A stretch of DNA of 64,000 nucleotides from Atrichornis clamosus. Its lineage: Eukaryota > Chordata > Aves > Passeriformes > Menuridae. Both the position numbers and the translations under genes were made by a program. The notes beneath the pieces are model-generated. The model was not told the origin of the DNA, did not search any database, and worked only from the letters and a program-made list of their open reading frames with translations. Positions 11,372 to 23,543 of this stretch are shown here, piece by piece (positions within the stretch are counted from its first letter, which is position 1; each line of letters begins with the position of its first letter). The stretch is taken from contig WBMZ01014035.1 of assembly GCA_013400975.1 (NCBI GenBank), forward strand, positions 62,001 to 126,000. Reading direction: 5' to 3'.

Positions 11372-12810
11372 CTTTATCACTAGCTTGGCCCTGCCTCCAC
11401 CCATCCCGTGTCCTGCAGCTCATCCCAAAGCTCCCACCTTGTCTTTCTTATCTGACATGAGTTAGACCTTCCTGGAATGGGTCTTAAGGAAACTCACCTC
11501 GCCTCTAAGGCTGGTGCTCGCACCATTGTGGGAGGAAGGAAGAGCAGATGCTCAGGTAAGAGCAAAATCCAAGAGCAGGGAATTGCAGAGGTCCCTGCTG
11601 CCTGTTTTCCCCGTGCCTGCAGCCTGGATGCAGGAGGTCACTCCCATCGCTTTGGCAGTTTGATCCATTGGCTCTGGGTACTCCAGATTCCCTTGGGATG
11701 AAAAAAGCATCGTGCTTCCAGCATAGATTTCAGACAGGAAAAAGCTCTCCTCGTGTTCAAAGTCAGGTTTAACTGCCCAGTGGTGTCGGGGGGATGTTGA
11801 GACATGAACTCAGCTTAGCTGGGGGTGGCTAAAACTACAGCTGAATTTTTGGAAGTCACAGTGGGAAGTGGAATCTGAAGAAGGCGTAGACAAACCTATA
11901 GGATTTTACAGGAAATTCCGTATACAGGAAAGTACAGGAAATCCAGGAGTAAAGACAATGCAGTTATGGGAGGAGCAAAAAAGAAAAGCGAGCAGCCACT
12001 TTCTCCCTAGGCCGTGGCTTTATCCTCAATTTTTTTTAATTTGCAACCTTGTGATACCAACCCAGTGTTTCCAGGCCACTTGGAGAAATTTGTGAGGAAG
12101 ACAAGAAAATCCTGGAAAGCACAGGGACTGTTCTGCCATGTCTCTGCTTCGCTCTTGCTTCAGTGAGTCCCACGTGTTTTGGGAACAGCCCTGTTGATGG
12201 ATGTGCTGGGAGCCTCAAATTGAGTGGAAGGTAATGCAAATGGACACACCTGTACCCATGGAGAACTTCTGAAAGCAGAGGAACCCCTGTGGGGGGCAGG
12301 GAAGGCAGAGATGCAGCTGCTGATGAAGGTGAGCGCGGTGAAGGTGTCGTCTTGACCTGCAGCAGAGCTCAGGGTCGCAAACATGTTTGGGGACATGAGA
12401 GAGCAGAGAGGGAGCACAGGATGGGCAGCACAGTGTCCTCTGCTCTCTGAGGGGCAGCTTCACCTGGAATAATGCCGCTTCCCATGGAAATGGACTGTTC
12501 AGGGACTATACAGGACTGGAAAGGGCTTGTTCCTGTGTGGGTGAGGCGTTACAGGAAAGGAGGCTGGAGATGGGATTTTCTGTGCACTAGGAGGGTGTAA
12601 AGGCCTCTGTGATTTGGTCCAGCTGTGACAGGGCTCCTCAAGGGATATCTTGCAGTGACACCCCTGGCATGTGTGTTTATATCAGGGTGATGAGATGCCT
12701 TGTTGGCTTTGAGGCACTTTGGCTACAGAGGGCTTTGCTGCTCCGTGTCTGTGGGCAGTTCTGCTAAAAAGTGGTGGCCTCTCTACCTGTGGCCCATCTC
12801 ATCCCTCTGG
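11372..12810. other. Unique DNA, no gene seen
   Basis: No repeat or exon recognised between two CR1 copies. Confidence 0.6.
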
Positions 12811-13141
12811 AGAATCAGAGAATTATTTGGTTTAAAAGAACTCCTGGATCATTGAGTCCAGCTGTTCCCCCAGCACTGCCAAGGCCACCACTGACCCATG
12901 TCCCCAAGTGCCACATCCACACAGCTTTTAAATCCCTCCAGGGATGGGGACTCCACCACTGCCCTGGGCAGCTGTGCCAGGGCTGGACAACCCTTTCCAG
13001 GAAGAAATTTTCCCAAATATCCAATGCAAGCCTCCCCTGGCACAACTTGAGGCCGTTTCCTCTCATCCTGTCCCTTGTTCCCTGGGAGCAGAGCCTGACC
13101 CCCCTGGCTGCACCCTCCTGTCAGGGAGTTGTGGAGAGTGA
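12811..13141 (-). mobile_element. CR1 LINE 3' fragment, about 330 bp
   Basis: The reverse complement of the CR1 3' end. From left: GAATCAGAGAATTATTTGG, the ACCCATGTCCCCAAGTGCC block, the GGGATGGGGACTCCACC block, and the CCTGTCCCTTGTTCCCTGGG block further 5'. Confidence 0.92.
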
Positions 13142-14944
13142 GAAGACCCTTCTAGGACCTTGAACACTTCCCATGCCCTGTCCAAAGGCAGGGAAACATG
13201 GAAACAACGCAGGCCTCTGCAGCAGCCAGGCAGTGTGGGCTCTGCAAACACAGGCCGGGTGTCAACAGGACACGGTCAACATTCACTTGTCTGTTTGATC
13301 TCCCTGTAGGAAAATGAACAAATATGTGGAAATCCTCCATGATGGATGGCAGAGTCAAGAAGAGAAAATAAAAGAGATGTCCAAAGACACTCTAAAAAGC
13401 TTTCTAGGTCTGAGCTGAGGGACAGGCAGAGATTATCCATCCAGGCAAGTTCTGATCCGGTTGCTTTATTAATAATACCTTTGCTAATTAACTGTGGTTC
13501 ATTTCCCTGCCTTGTCTGTGGACAGATCTAACAGAGCATTAGCAAACTCTCTGGCTTAATTAATCTTCCTGTTTAAAGAGAGCAGAGCAAGCAAGGCTTG
13601 GCTGGCTCACCAGTCACAGGGGAAATGTGGCCAGAGCATCATCCAAGAGGATGGGAGGGAAGTGCTTCCATGCAAAGTCTCCCTTTCTACCAGGTGCAAA
13701 GCTGACAGATAGAGGTGTTCTTGCTTCCGAAAAACACAGCAGGATCCATGTCCAAACAGAGGCTTTATACATATTTCACACAGCAAGGATGTACCTTGCA
13801 GGGAGGACAAGGTTTTATTAAGTGCTGGAGGCTTTTTCTTTTTCCCGGGAAGCGCAGTGGTCCCGGTTGTCAGAAGAAAAGCAGCAATCCCAGCTCCGTG
13901 TCCCTTCTCCCTCCTCCTGCCCCTGCTCCCCCTTCCCATGCTCTGTGAATTACCAGCTGCAGCCCAGGACAGCCTGGCCTCAGATGAACGCCAGGGAAAG
14001 ACTCTTACATAAACCTCTTCATCCATAATGGATGAACATCATCAAAATTCAACGGCAGCCTCCAGAGCCTTTCCGGTGCCTCGCCTACAAATTTCTCCAA
14101 GAGGCTGGAAAGCCTCAATTTAGCACTGCACAGTGATTAGAGAGGAACCCGGGAATTTTGGCTCCCTCCTGCCTAGGGAGTCTCCATCCTCAAAGGGTCT
14201 TTTAATGTAATCAAGCCCTTTTTAGACAGGAAAATGGTGTTTTGGCCTGGGCATGCAAAAGTCCAGCGCTGGGCTCGTTCAGCCCTGGAGAGGCTGGATG
14301 TGGGATGGTAGCTGGGAAAGATGGTGCAGATAAAACCGCCAGTGGCAGGAGATCCGGGCACTTTGCCCCAGGTTGTCAGCTGCTGTCTGGTCACACAGAG
14401 GCAGTTCCAGGCCTGAAATGTCCCTTTATGCTTTACAGTGAGATGTGGGAGTGGAGGAAGAAGGGAATTTCAGCACTTCATCTTTAATTTCTCAACTTTG
14501 AGAGAAGTGTGGAGAATCCCTGATTTTTCCCATCTTTAGATTTCTCTCTGCTGGTCAAGGTATGTAGGTAGAGGTTGCATCTTCTATCAAACCCTGGGAA
14601 AGAAGTCAGACAGACTTTGGGGTTGATGCTGGGGTTTGAAATAGAACCAGCAGATCTCCAAACTGAGACTGTTTGCCTGGGGAGAGGTTTGTGCTTCTGT
14701 AGGAGCAGGTACTTGTGACCAGTGGAGGAAATCCTAATTGGGACCATGGTGAGGAAAGGGAAAAGAAAGGGATAATAAGTAAAAGAAAAAGCATAATAGG
14801 TAGGAGAGAGATTGTACTGAAGGATAAGCAGCAGAGGTTGTAGCTTTTGGTATCCAGAAGTTATGAATTTTAGTTCCTGAGTTCCTTTGTGCCAAGCAGG
14901 CGGAGGGTCAAATATTTCCCTTTAAAACCCTTCAAGGGAAGCAA
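13142..14944. other. Unique DNA with a TAAT-rich stretch
   Basis: 13,430-13,575 carries several homeodomain-type cores (TTAATAATA, GCTAATTAAC, GCTTAATTAATC) with low apparent repeat content. It is a possible conserved non-coding element; only alignment can tell. No exon is visible. Confidence 0.35.
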
Positions 14945-15360
14945 GAGAATCACAGGATCATGGAATGGTTTGGCTTGGAAGGGATCTTTAAAGACCGTCC
15001 TGTTCCATCCCCTGCCATGGGCAGGGACACCTTCCACTATCCCAGGTTCCTCCAAGCCCTGTCCAACCTGGCCTTGGACACTTCCAGGGATGGGGAGTCA
15101 CAGCTTCTCTGGGCACCCTGTGCCAGGGCCTCACCTCCCTCACAGGGAAGAATTCCTTCCCAATATCCCATCTAACCCTGACCCCATCGTTCTCTGTCAG
15201 TTTGAAGCCATNTGGGTTCTCTGTCAGTTTGAAGCCATTCCCTCTTGTCCTGCCCCTCCAGGCCCTTGTCCAAAACCCCTCTCCAGCTCTCTCGGAGCCC
15301 CTTTAGGCACTGGAAGGTGCTGGAAGGTCTCCCTGGATCCTTCTCTTCTCCAGGCTGAAC
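14945..15360 (-). mobile_element. CR1 LINE 3' fragment, about 415 bp, holding an assembly join
   Basis: It runs from GAATCACAGGATCATGGAATG through CCATGGGCAGGGACACC and ACACTTCCAGGGATGGGG to the TTCTCTTCTCCAGGCTGAAC block. The N at 15,212 with a 23-base direct repeat lies inside, so the apparent length is inflated by about 27 bases. Confidence 0.92.
15189..15238. other. Assembly join: single N with 23-bp direct repeat
   Basis: Bases 15,189-15,211 and 15,216-15,238 are identical. The N is at 15,212, with three extra bases after it. This fits two contig ends joined without collapsing their overlap. Confidence 0.85.
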
Positions 15361-15954
15361 AGCGTTCTGGGGGTTGGAGTTCAGCATCTCTGGAGCTCCA
15401 GCATGTCTGGATGAAGAGCCAGAGCTCAGGCTCTGGTTGTTATCAGCATCCACCGTGCTGGTTTTGACATTTTTCCTCCTTTCCACCGGTCACACCCAAC
15501 AGCCCCAGCTCCTTCGGGATGCCTCGGTCTTTGCACGGAGCTCTGCTGGTTGCAGCCTCGCTCCCCAGCACTGACAGATAAATGCACAAAAGGGCAGAAG
15601 TCCCAGGTTGGAATGATGGGAGCCAGGTCTTGTCTCAGCTCACCCAAAAAGCAGCTGCATTTGTCAGAGCAGCAGCTCAGATTTGTGGTGGAGCGGAACC
15701 TGGCCCGTTCCCTCTGGAGCCAGGGCAATGGGAGATACAACCAAAAGAGCTCATCTGGTTGTCAGAAACATTCCCTGAATTCCTGTTAATTCACCCATCA
15801 ATTCAGCTGGAAAGATGCGCAAGCTGAAACATTTTGACAACTGAAACGTTTTAGCAGTCTTGCATGAAAACGCTTCAATTTTCTCATTTGAAAGTTCCAT
15901 TTAATTTTTTCAGCTGACTTTGTTTTAACAGATGCTCAAAATACCCTTTGGGAT

Positions 15955-16012
15955 GATATAATATAATATAATATAATATNATATAATATAATATAATATA
16001 ATACAATACAAT
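15955..16012. repeat. ATAAT pentanucleotide microsatellite with an N
   Basis: About eleven tandem ATAAT units are broken by the N at 15,980, with two ACAAT-type variants at the right end. The true unit number is unknown. Confidence 0.95.
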
Positions 16013-16163
16013 AACATCTTTAGATCCCAGGTACTTTTTAAGAACTTGTTTCTCAGTGTCCAAATAATTAATTTTTATTATTTTTTTCCAAGTGTGGTTA
16101 TAGGCACAGCTCCAATAAGCACATTTATAACAACACATTTGGGCATCACGACGAATTTGGACA

Positions 16164-16370
16164 CCAGGAAGAATTTGTCCATGGAAAGGATTGGTCAGGC
16201 ATTGAACCTGCCCAGGGAGGTGGTGGAGACCCCATCCCTGGAGGTGTCCAAGGAAGGGCTGGATGTGGCACTCAGTGCTCTGGGCTGAGTGACAAGGTCT
16301 GGATCAGGCACAGGTTGGACTCAATGGCCTTGGAGGAATTTTCCAACCCAAATAATTCCATGATTCTGTG
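16164..16370 (+). mobile_element. CR1 LINE 3' fragment
   Basis: It contains GAACCTGCCCAGGGAGGTGG, GGATGTGGCACTCAGTGCTC and GACTCAATGGCCTTGGAGG, ending AATTCCATGATTCTGTG. The CACTCAGTGCTCTGGGCTG block puts it in the same subfamily as the copy at 30,089. Confidence 0.92.
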
Positions 16371-19186
16371 CTGAGGATATTATTGATAAGGGCAGAGTTG
16401 GACCTTTGGAGGTGTCAGCCATGGATGTTGCCAACCCAGTTTATTCTTGATGTTCCCGAGGTGCAAAACGAAGCAGACACAACACAATAAATCCACAGCC
16501 TCCCTTATTTCTTTCCATCCCTAAACCTCATCAAAGCCCTTGGAGCTATTTAGTTGCACTCAGAAAAAGCTTAATTTTTAACAGAGGGAGGAGATGGACA
16601 CCAGAAGAGCTTGTTCACCACCTCAGCTCAGGGGCATGTGAGGAAAATTTGGCTGGAATGACATTTTTCCTGCAACACCCCTGCACTGAACGTGGGCATG
16701 GGCAGCCCCAGGACTGGTTCTGGATATTAAAAATTCAACTCACTGCACAGAGCCTGGGGCTTTTAGAGCCACTTAGAGCTTCCTGTGACCCTTTGTCTTG
16801 ATTTTCTGGGAATGTGCAGGTCCCCCAGGACCGATGGCAGCTCGGCTGCCATGGAGGAGTGAAGCACTGAGGAGTTTGATGCCTGCTCAGATGAACCATG
16901 ACTGTCTTTCCTGCAATGATGGGTTTCTCATGGGATCTCTGCTAAGTCATGCCTCCTGTGGCTGCAGAAATCTCCTCCAAGGGCAAGTCCTTTCTGCAGC
17001 TTCAGCTTCCAGCTTTTATTGTTATCTAACAGCTACTCCCGAGACCAGTTTGGGATGGAACAAAGCCTGAGAACTGGGCTGAAGGCTGGGGTCCAAGAAA
17101 AGGAGATTAAACAAGACAAAGGCACTAAGGTGGTGGTGGAGAGCAAGGAAGAGGGTCCAGCATTCCCCCAGAGGCAGAAATATGGATAGTGGACTGGGAG
17201 GAGGCTGCACTCAGCCAGGCTGGAGCTAAAATGCAGACGCTGGTAGAATGCAGAGGCAAAGATAAAAATGCTCCTAAAGTGGTGTTGAATTTGCTCATGA
17301 GGTTAAAATGTTGGAGATGTGGGCACAGTCCTGTGAGCCACCACAAACGTGGGTCACCACGTCCAGTGACAGAGAGACTGGGTTTGGGTAGGCAAAAAAC
17401 CCCCGTAGATCTGGCCCAGAGTTTCTGCACCTCCAGTGTCCACCTGTAAGGGACTAAATGTTTGTGCCATTGACCCCGCCTAAGAAAAGCCCGGGAGATG
17501 AATCCCAGCCACACCACAGGCTGAAAAAGCAAAGATTTGGGCTGCTAGGAAAAAACCCCAAATCCCCAAGCAGCAAAACCCATTATGCCCAAAACCCAGC
17601 CGAAGATGACAGTTTGTTAGATGAAATCCACCGAGGCGCAGGGAAGGGAAAATAAAGCAAAAAACCCCAGTGCTCGGGGGCTTTTAAGATGCATTTTTGC
17701 ACAATAGCTGCCTTTTGAAATGCAAAAAGGAATAAGGGGATTCTCACCGGGAGTGTCTGTTGTATTCACACGATGAGCTGTAGGATTCTCCCTCTCCACT
17801 TGTACGGAGATGAAAGCAAAAGCACTCGGAATCTTTTATTCAGGAAGGCAGGAGGAGTTAAGGTGATTAACTGCTCCTTATGAAATACTGTCCAAAGGAC
17901 TGGGCCGGGGTTTATGTCCAGCCCAGAAAAGAGCTGGTGAGTTGTTTTCACAGACCTGTGTGATAAGGATGGCCAAGCCAGGAGGGGGGAACCTAAAAAT
18001 AGGTGTTTTGTCAGGAATTGTCAGGAATAACGAAGACCCAAGGGGATGAAAGTTTACAGTTAAAATCATGCATTGCTTGTAATGAATTTGTTCTGTGGTG
18101 CAATGGATCATTGATCTGTACAAATACAGCATCCATCAACCCAAACAAAGGCTGCTCAGTGCTTTACTTTGCTGTTTGGCCTTATTTCCCCTCCTCCCCA
18201 GCTTCCTGGCTGGACTCACCATTTAAAATCACACCAAATAGGCCAATTTCAAATCTGCTGTCCCCATAGGTCTGTGGTTTGAAAATCTGTGTAGTGGGAG
18301 TCACTGAGGTGAACTCCTTCAGCCCAGAGTATCTGTGAGTGTTAGGAGGAACAGGGCAATCCCAGTCCTTGGGGAAGCAGTGATAATCGAGAATTTGATC
18401 CAGACCTTGTCCTGAGCTCACCGTAAGGTGTGAAAAAGGCCAGGAATAAAAGAGTGAAGTCATTAAACCTGAAAATAGCACTGAGTGGCATCCATGGGCA
18501 TCACCTCCGGTTCCTATGGGCACGGCTGGGTGTTTGTAGGGCTCACCTCTCTGAACCAGAAATGCCTGGCTGGTAAATGCATCTGTTTGAGCTCCTGACC
18601 CTGAGCTCCTGCTGTGGTTCGTGGAGTGAAAAAGTCGCTGGAAGGACAATTTGTTTGACTTCTGACGTGTGTCTCGCTGTGCCCAGGAAATGTGGGTTTG
18701 TCTGTGTTGGCAGTGAGGTGAGGCAGCAGTGGAGACATCCACAGTAAGGATGATGTGATGAGGCAGAGGGATCCTGCCCCAAAGCAGCAGCAGCCTCTCC
18801 GTCTGTGTTCCCAAACTGCTCTTGAGCCCCACAGTTGACGAAAGGGAAATTATCTCAAAGACTTTTTTCTTTTTTTTTCTTTTTTTTGCACATTCTTCAT
18901 CCAGAAAAATGGCCACAGAGAAGCCTTAGTCATGCTAGCACTGAGGAGAGGATGCAGCCTGAGCTCAGCCGTCCCAGACTCCCAGTACTTCCTGTTGGGA
19001 ACACAGAGCCACTTCGCTCATTGCTCATCAGGTTCAACAGGCAAACCCAATCATTCATGAACACAAATCTAGAGGAAAACAGATTTGTTTTCTCCACGGG
19101 GCACAGAATGATGCATTTTCAACCTAAAGTCAATTTGTTATCATAGTTGCATCATGAGTGTAGAGCCCAACTGGTGTGATCTTATG
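16371..19186. other. Unique DNA, no gene seen
   Basis: Poly-T runs at 18,861-18,887. A minus-strand frame of 244 codons at 18,182-18,916 has no hydrophobic pattern, domain or codon signature that I recognise. Confidence 0.55.
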
Positions 19187-19550
19187 TAGAATCATGGAAT
19201 AGTTTGGGATGGAAGGAACCTTAAGGATGTTCTTGTTTCACCCCCTGCCACGGGCAGGGACCCCTCCCACTATCTCAGGTTGCTCCAAGCCACGTCCAGC
19301 CTGGCCCTGGACACTTCCAGGGATGGGGCAGCCACAGCTTCTCTGGGCACCCTGTGCCAGGGCCTCACCACCCTCACAGACAGGAATTTCTTCCCAATAT
19401 CCCATCTAACCCACCCTCTAGCAGTCTGAAGCCATTTCCCTGTGCTTGGAGCCCCTTTAGGCACTGGAAGGGGCTCTGAGGTCTCCCCGGAGCCTTCTCT
19501 TCTCCAGGTGAACACCCCCAGCTCTCCCAGCCTGGCTCCAGAGCAGCTCT
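19187..19550 (-). mobile_element. CR1 LINE 3' fragment, about 360 bp
   Basis: From left: GAATCATGGAATAGTTTGGG, the CCACGGGCAGGGACCCCTCCC block, CCAGGGATGGGGCAGCCAC, and CCTTCTCTTCTCCAGGTGAAC. It is one of the better preserved copies. Confidence 0.93.
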
Positions 19551-20204
19551 GTGGCCTCCTCTGGAGTCATTCCAACGCATCCATGTCCGACAAGTGAAAA
19601 CAACCACAGAAGAACCAGTGGTATTTGTTTCCCTGGACACAAGTGTCATAGTGCCTTTTGAGAAGGCCTGGGGTCCCTGAGCCATCTCAGCTACAACAGA
19701 GGATTTGTGGGAAACTCTCACTCTGAGGGAGACAGCGCTGGAGGTCAGCTGGGAGAACCCAGAGCATTTCCCAGAGCTGTGTTTAGAGAGCTGAACCCAC
19801 TCTCCGTGACTGCTCATTATTGGAGTTAACTTTCATGCTTATTTTTATGATTAGGGAGTGTAAGGCTTTGTAGGAACTGGAGATAGCACGGTGTGATTGG
19901 CAGGGCGTGGGAGACATGAATCCATAAATCTGTGCCTAGACATAATTGCTCAAGAGGGCTTTTTTTCCTTAGCTCCATCCCAATACATGTTATATATCAC
20001 AGCATTTCTGGGTGGGCCCCTTGAGGACTGGAGAAAATCATTCGCTGTGTGCTGTGGGAAAACAGCTCACAGGGACCAGGAATCATGATTGAAATGTGGA
20101 TTCTAAGCTCAGAAAACAAGGTCCTGTGGAAGAAAGAGCCACACTGGGATTCTTCTTTACAAAGGAGACTAAAAAAGGGGAATGGACTGAATTGGGGGAG
20201 TAGC

Positions 20205-20460
20205 CTTGAGCTGAAGAAGGGCAGATTTGGATTGGATATTAGGAAGAAATTGTTCCCTGTGCGGGTGGTGAGGCCCTGGCACAGGCTGCCCAGAGAAGCT
20301 GTGGCTGCCCCATCCCTGGAATGTCCACGGCCAGGTTGGACGGGGCTTGGAGCAACCTGGGATAGTGGAAGGTGTCGCTGCCCATGGCAGGGGGGTTGGA
20401 ACTGGATGGTCTTTAAGGTTCCTTCCAACCCAACCCATTCTCTGAGTCCGTGATTCTATA
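20205..20460 (+). mobile_element. CR1 LINE 3' fragment
   Basis: It runs from the TTGGATTGGATATTAGGAAG block through CTGTGGCTGCCCCATCCC and GGGATAGTGGAAGGTGTCG to a CCGTGATTCTAT tail. Confidence 0.93.
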
Positions 20461-20966
20461 AATGTAGTTTTTTGTGGTGCAGGATACCCAGGAGAGAAGC
20501 CCCTCTGGAGAGGGACTCTTCTTTTTCCCTCCGGGTTTGTGTCCCCCCTGGAAGTGCCCAGTCCTGCTGTGCTGGAGGTGATGGCTGCTCCCCCAGGCCC
20601 CAGGGTGTGCCTGTCCCTGGGTACCAGCCTGCAGCGCAAACCCCAGGCAGGCAGAGCCAAAATGCAGCAACACAGGGCTCTCCAGAGACATCTTCCATGA
20701 GTGGGAAGCTGTCACGAAGACACCTTTCCTCATTGGATTCTAGGCTGGTTTTCAGTGTCCAAGGAAGTGCCTGAACACTGAGGGTGAAGACATGGAGCAA
20801 GCCACTGTCCCTGAGCACTTGATGTTGAAAAGAGACGTGGCATATTTGGCAAAGCTGATGTGGATAGTCCCAAAACTTGAAGAAACATCTGGTTTCAGCC
20901 TCTTTAGCTGGCTGGAGTCAGAGCTCTGCCCTTGCACAGCCATGGCAGAGCTATAAATAAACCTAT

Positions 20967-21303
20967 TTAGACAAGCAAAAAGAGGTTCCCTCCCCTACTT
21001 TTGTCTTTCTCCCTGTAGCATTACTTGTCTGAGACATGGGTTGCTGTGGTGTTTGTTGTTGCCTTTGTTGCATTTTTGTTTGAATACTCAAACCCTCAGA
21101 GGCCAGCGTTGCACTGAACAAGGAAAATCCAGCTGACAGGTAAAGGCAGGCCTGGAGAGGTGAGCTGGCTCATCCTGACTCATCTGACTCAGAGTCTGAG
21201 AGGCAAAAAGTCTCCCTGCCACTTTCTAGACAAGCAGAAAAGAGGTCCTCTCCCTTATTTTTGTCTCCCTCCTTGTGGCGTTGGTTGTCTGAGGGGTGGG
21301 TTC
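20967..21303 (+). repeat. Pair of diverged 80-bp direct repeats
   Basis: 20,967-21,045 and 21,225-21,303 both contain TAGACAAGCA, a ragged AAGAGGT, ATTTTTGTCT or ACTTTTGTCT, and TTGTCTGAG followed by GGGTT, in the same spacing. They look about 75-80 percent alike. They are not CR1. Confidence 0.7.
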
Positions 21304-22538
21304 TGCCTGCTCTCCTCTCCCATCTCCAGTGCCTTGAAGTGCCAGGAGAAGTCTGATGTGGTGGGAAGCGTCTGCTGCTGGAGGTTTGTCTGGGACCCGG
21401 TGATCAGTGATGGAATGGGAGGAGACAAAGTCTCTGGAAAAATGTCATAGAGGGAGAGAGGCGCAAGGCGGTGGCTTGGTAAAACTGTGTCTGGTCAAGG
21501 GGGCAGTGCTTTGTGTGCAGGTTTTGTGTCTGGGACTGGGTGGCCTCAATTTCTGTAGGTTTTTCCAGTTAAGAATTAAGCTGGGCACCCAATTTCATCC
21601 CCCTTCCCTCTTCTCTCCTTGCAGATAATTTAAAACATTTGGGATCCTGGGTGCAATATGAAAGCTGAGTTCATACAATACTCCTTAGCCAATTTCATGG
21701 TCCCTGATGAAGATTTCCAGACACTAGAGAAGCATCTCAGACACCATCACCAACATATTTTCTAGCCTAAACGTCACCTGTCTTCCCACACACTCCAAGT
21801 TTTCAGACTTCCACCCAGTAGTTTTAATGCAAATCTCGTGTGTTTATGATTTCCACAAGCAACAGGGCCATTTCTTGAGTGAGGAACTTCAGGTGTCGCC
21901 ACTACAGAGAAAAGAGAGACTGGGGCAGAAATAAGGCTGTGATGGATGTGGTGTGGAAACTCATCTCTCAGAGAAAGGAGGTGCCATTTGGGTCAGGATA
22001 TCTCAAGGAACAAGGACCAAGGAGCAGAGGGCAGCTGTGGAGTATGAACTCAACTCTTGCTGTCGTGGCTGCTGCATTAGCTGAGATTTCCACCCCAAAG
22101 CTCAGCTTTTTGCAGTCCAGTAAAGGGAGGAATTCGCTTTAGGTGACAGCTTGAGGCCACACTCTGTAAAGCAGCAGAAACCTAAAGTAAGGATTTGGGC
22201 TTAGAAATTTCATAAATAGCTGCTCTCAGACGCACACGGGCAGCTGACACCTTGCTCCGGCAGCTCCAAAAACACCTGACCTCTGCTTCTCCAGCTCACG
22301 GGAAAACCAACAATTTGTATGGGTGAGTAAATTCATTTTTACCATCTCAGAGCCCGTGTGATGGATGATGACACAGATGAAAGCAGCACCAGAAGCAGGA
22401 TGGAGGGAGGGGTCTCCCCAGGCTTGTGGCCAGGCTTCCCATGCTGCCGATGTTTTCCTTGGCATTTCTGCCGGAGTGAAACTGCTCCAGGGAAAGACTT
22501 TGCTGGCAGCTTTCCCAAACCAGGAACAATTTCATACC

Positions 22539-22710
22539 ATCATAGATTCATTCAGGTTGGGAAAGATCTAAGACCATCGAGTCCAACCATTAACCCAGCA
22601 CCACCTTGTTCACCACCGACCCCTGTCCCCAGGTGCCACATCCACACTCCTTGTGAACACTTCCAGGGATGGTGTTTCCACCACTTCCCTGGGCAGCCCG
22701 TTGCTATTCC
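22539..22710 (-). mobile_element. CR1 LINE 3' fragment
   Basis: TCATTCAGGTTGGGAAAGATC, ACCATTAACCCAGCACCACC and CCCCAGGTGCCACATCCAC are the reverse complement of the last 170 bases of CR1. It degrades around 22,700. Confidence 0.9.
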
Positions 22711-23382
22711 CTCATGCTGTTGCCCCGAGTCAGGGAGGCAGTGGATGGTCCTAAGGCCACCTTTCCCCAGGTGCTGGTCCATGGCTGATCCCTGGAGCCA
22801 CCAGGGCTTCTCAGCTCCGCCACAGAGAGGACGAGATCAGCCTGCAGCTGCAGGTGAAAGCCTTCCCTGAGCTTACCCCTGGCCCTGTCTGCTGCTCTTC
22901 AGGAGCTCGTGAAGCCTGAGATGCGGTTATCCCAGGCAGATCCTACTGATCTCTCCCTAAGCCTCCTCTCCCAACCCTGGGCAGCATTCCTCTCTTTCAA
23001 AAAGGGAGGGAAATAAGGAAATTCAGGGAGTTCAGCTCTGGGAGCGCCAAGCCAGCTGGATGTGGGTTCCCAGGGCTCTGCAGTGCACCCAGAGCAACCA
23101 CAACCCTCTTGTTCTGCTGTCAAGGACCATCCACTTAAACAAGCACTGCCCCGCTGAATTACACAGAGCCTGATCTGGTGCCATCAACAGCTCAGACGGA
23201 TGCAATAATTTCCCCTTTCTGACCAGGTTTCCAAAGTGTCAAGCATTTCCCAAGACTATGAGCATCAGCAGGAGATGCTGGCACAGCCCTGCCAAAAATT
23301 GGGTCCCTTTAACGTGACTCAACTGAAATGCAAAATTAGCCTGAAAAGTTGGGATGAGTTGGAAGATTTGAGCTGTTCCGCC

Positions 23383-23472
23383 TTGTTATTAATTCTTGCC
23401 TTGGTGTTAATTCTTGCCTTAATATTTATTCTTGCCTTGGTATGAATTCTTGCCTTGGTATTAATTCTGGCC
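23383..23472. repeat. 18-bp minisatellite, five units
   Basis: Five consecutive 18-base units of the type TTGGTATTAATTCTTGCC with one to four differences each. One frame encodes a hydrophobic leucine/isoleucine/valine repeat, which I take as coincidence. Confidence 0.95.
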
Positions 23473-23527
23473 ATGCATCTCCTTGCAGTGTTAAAAATGC
23501 TGTTTTACAGATTGTGCCAGGCACAGG

Positions 23528-23543
23528 CACACACACACACACA
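23528..23543. repeat. CA dinucleotide microsatellite
   Basis: A short run of eight CA units. Confidence 0.95.

Noticed and set aside
14889..15467. Plus-strand frame of 192 codons
   Set aside because: It runs through a minus-strand CR1 3' region and an assembly N. CR1 3' ends are open in several frames by composition.
23383..23472. Hydrophobic repeat peptide (LILALV type)
   Set aside because: It is the translation of the 18-bp minisatellite, with no gene context.
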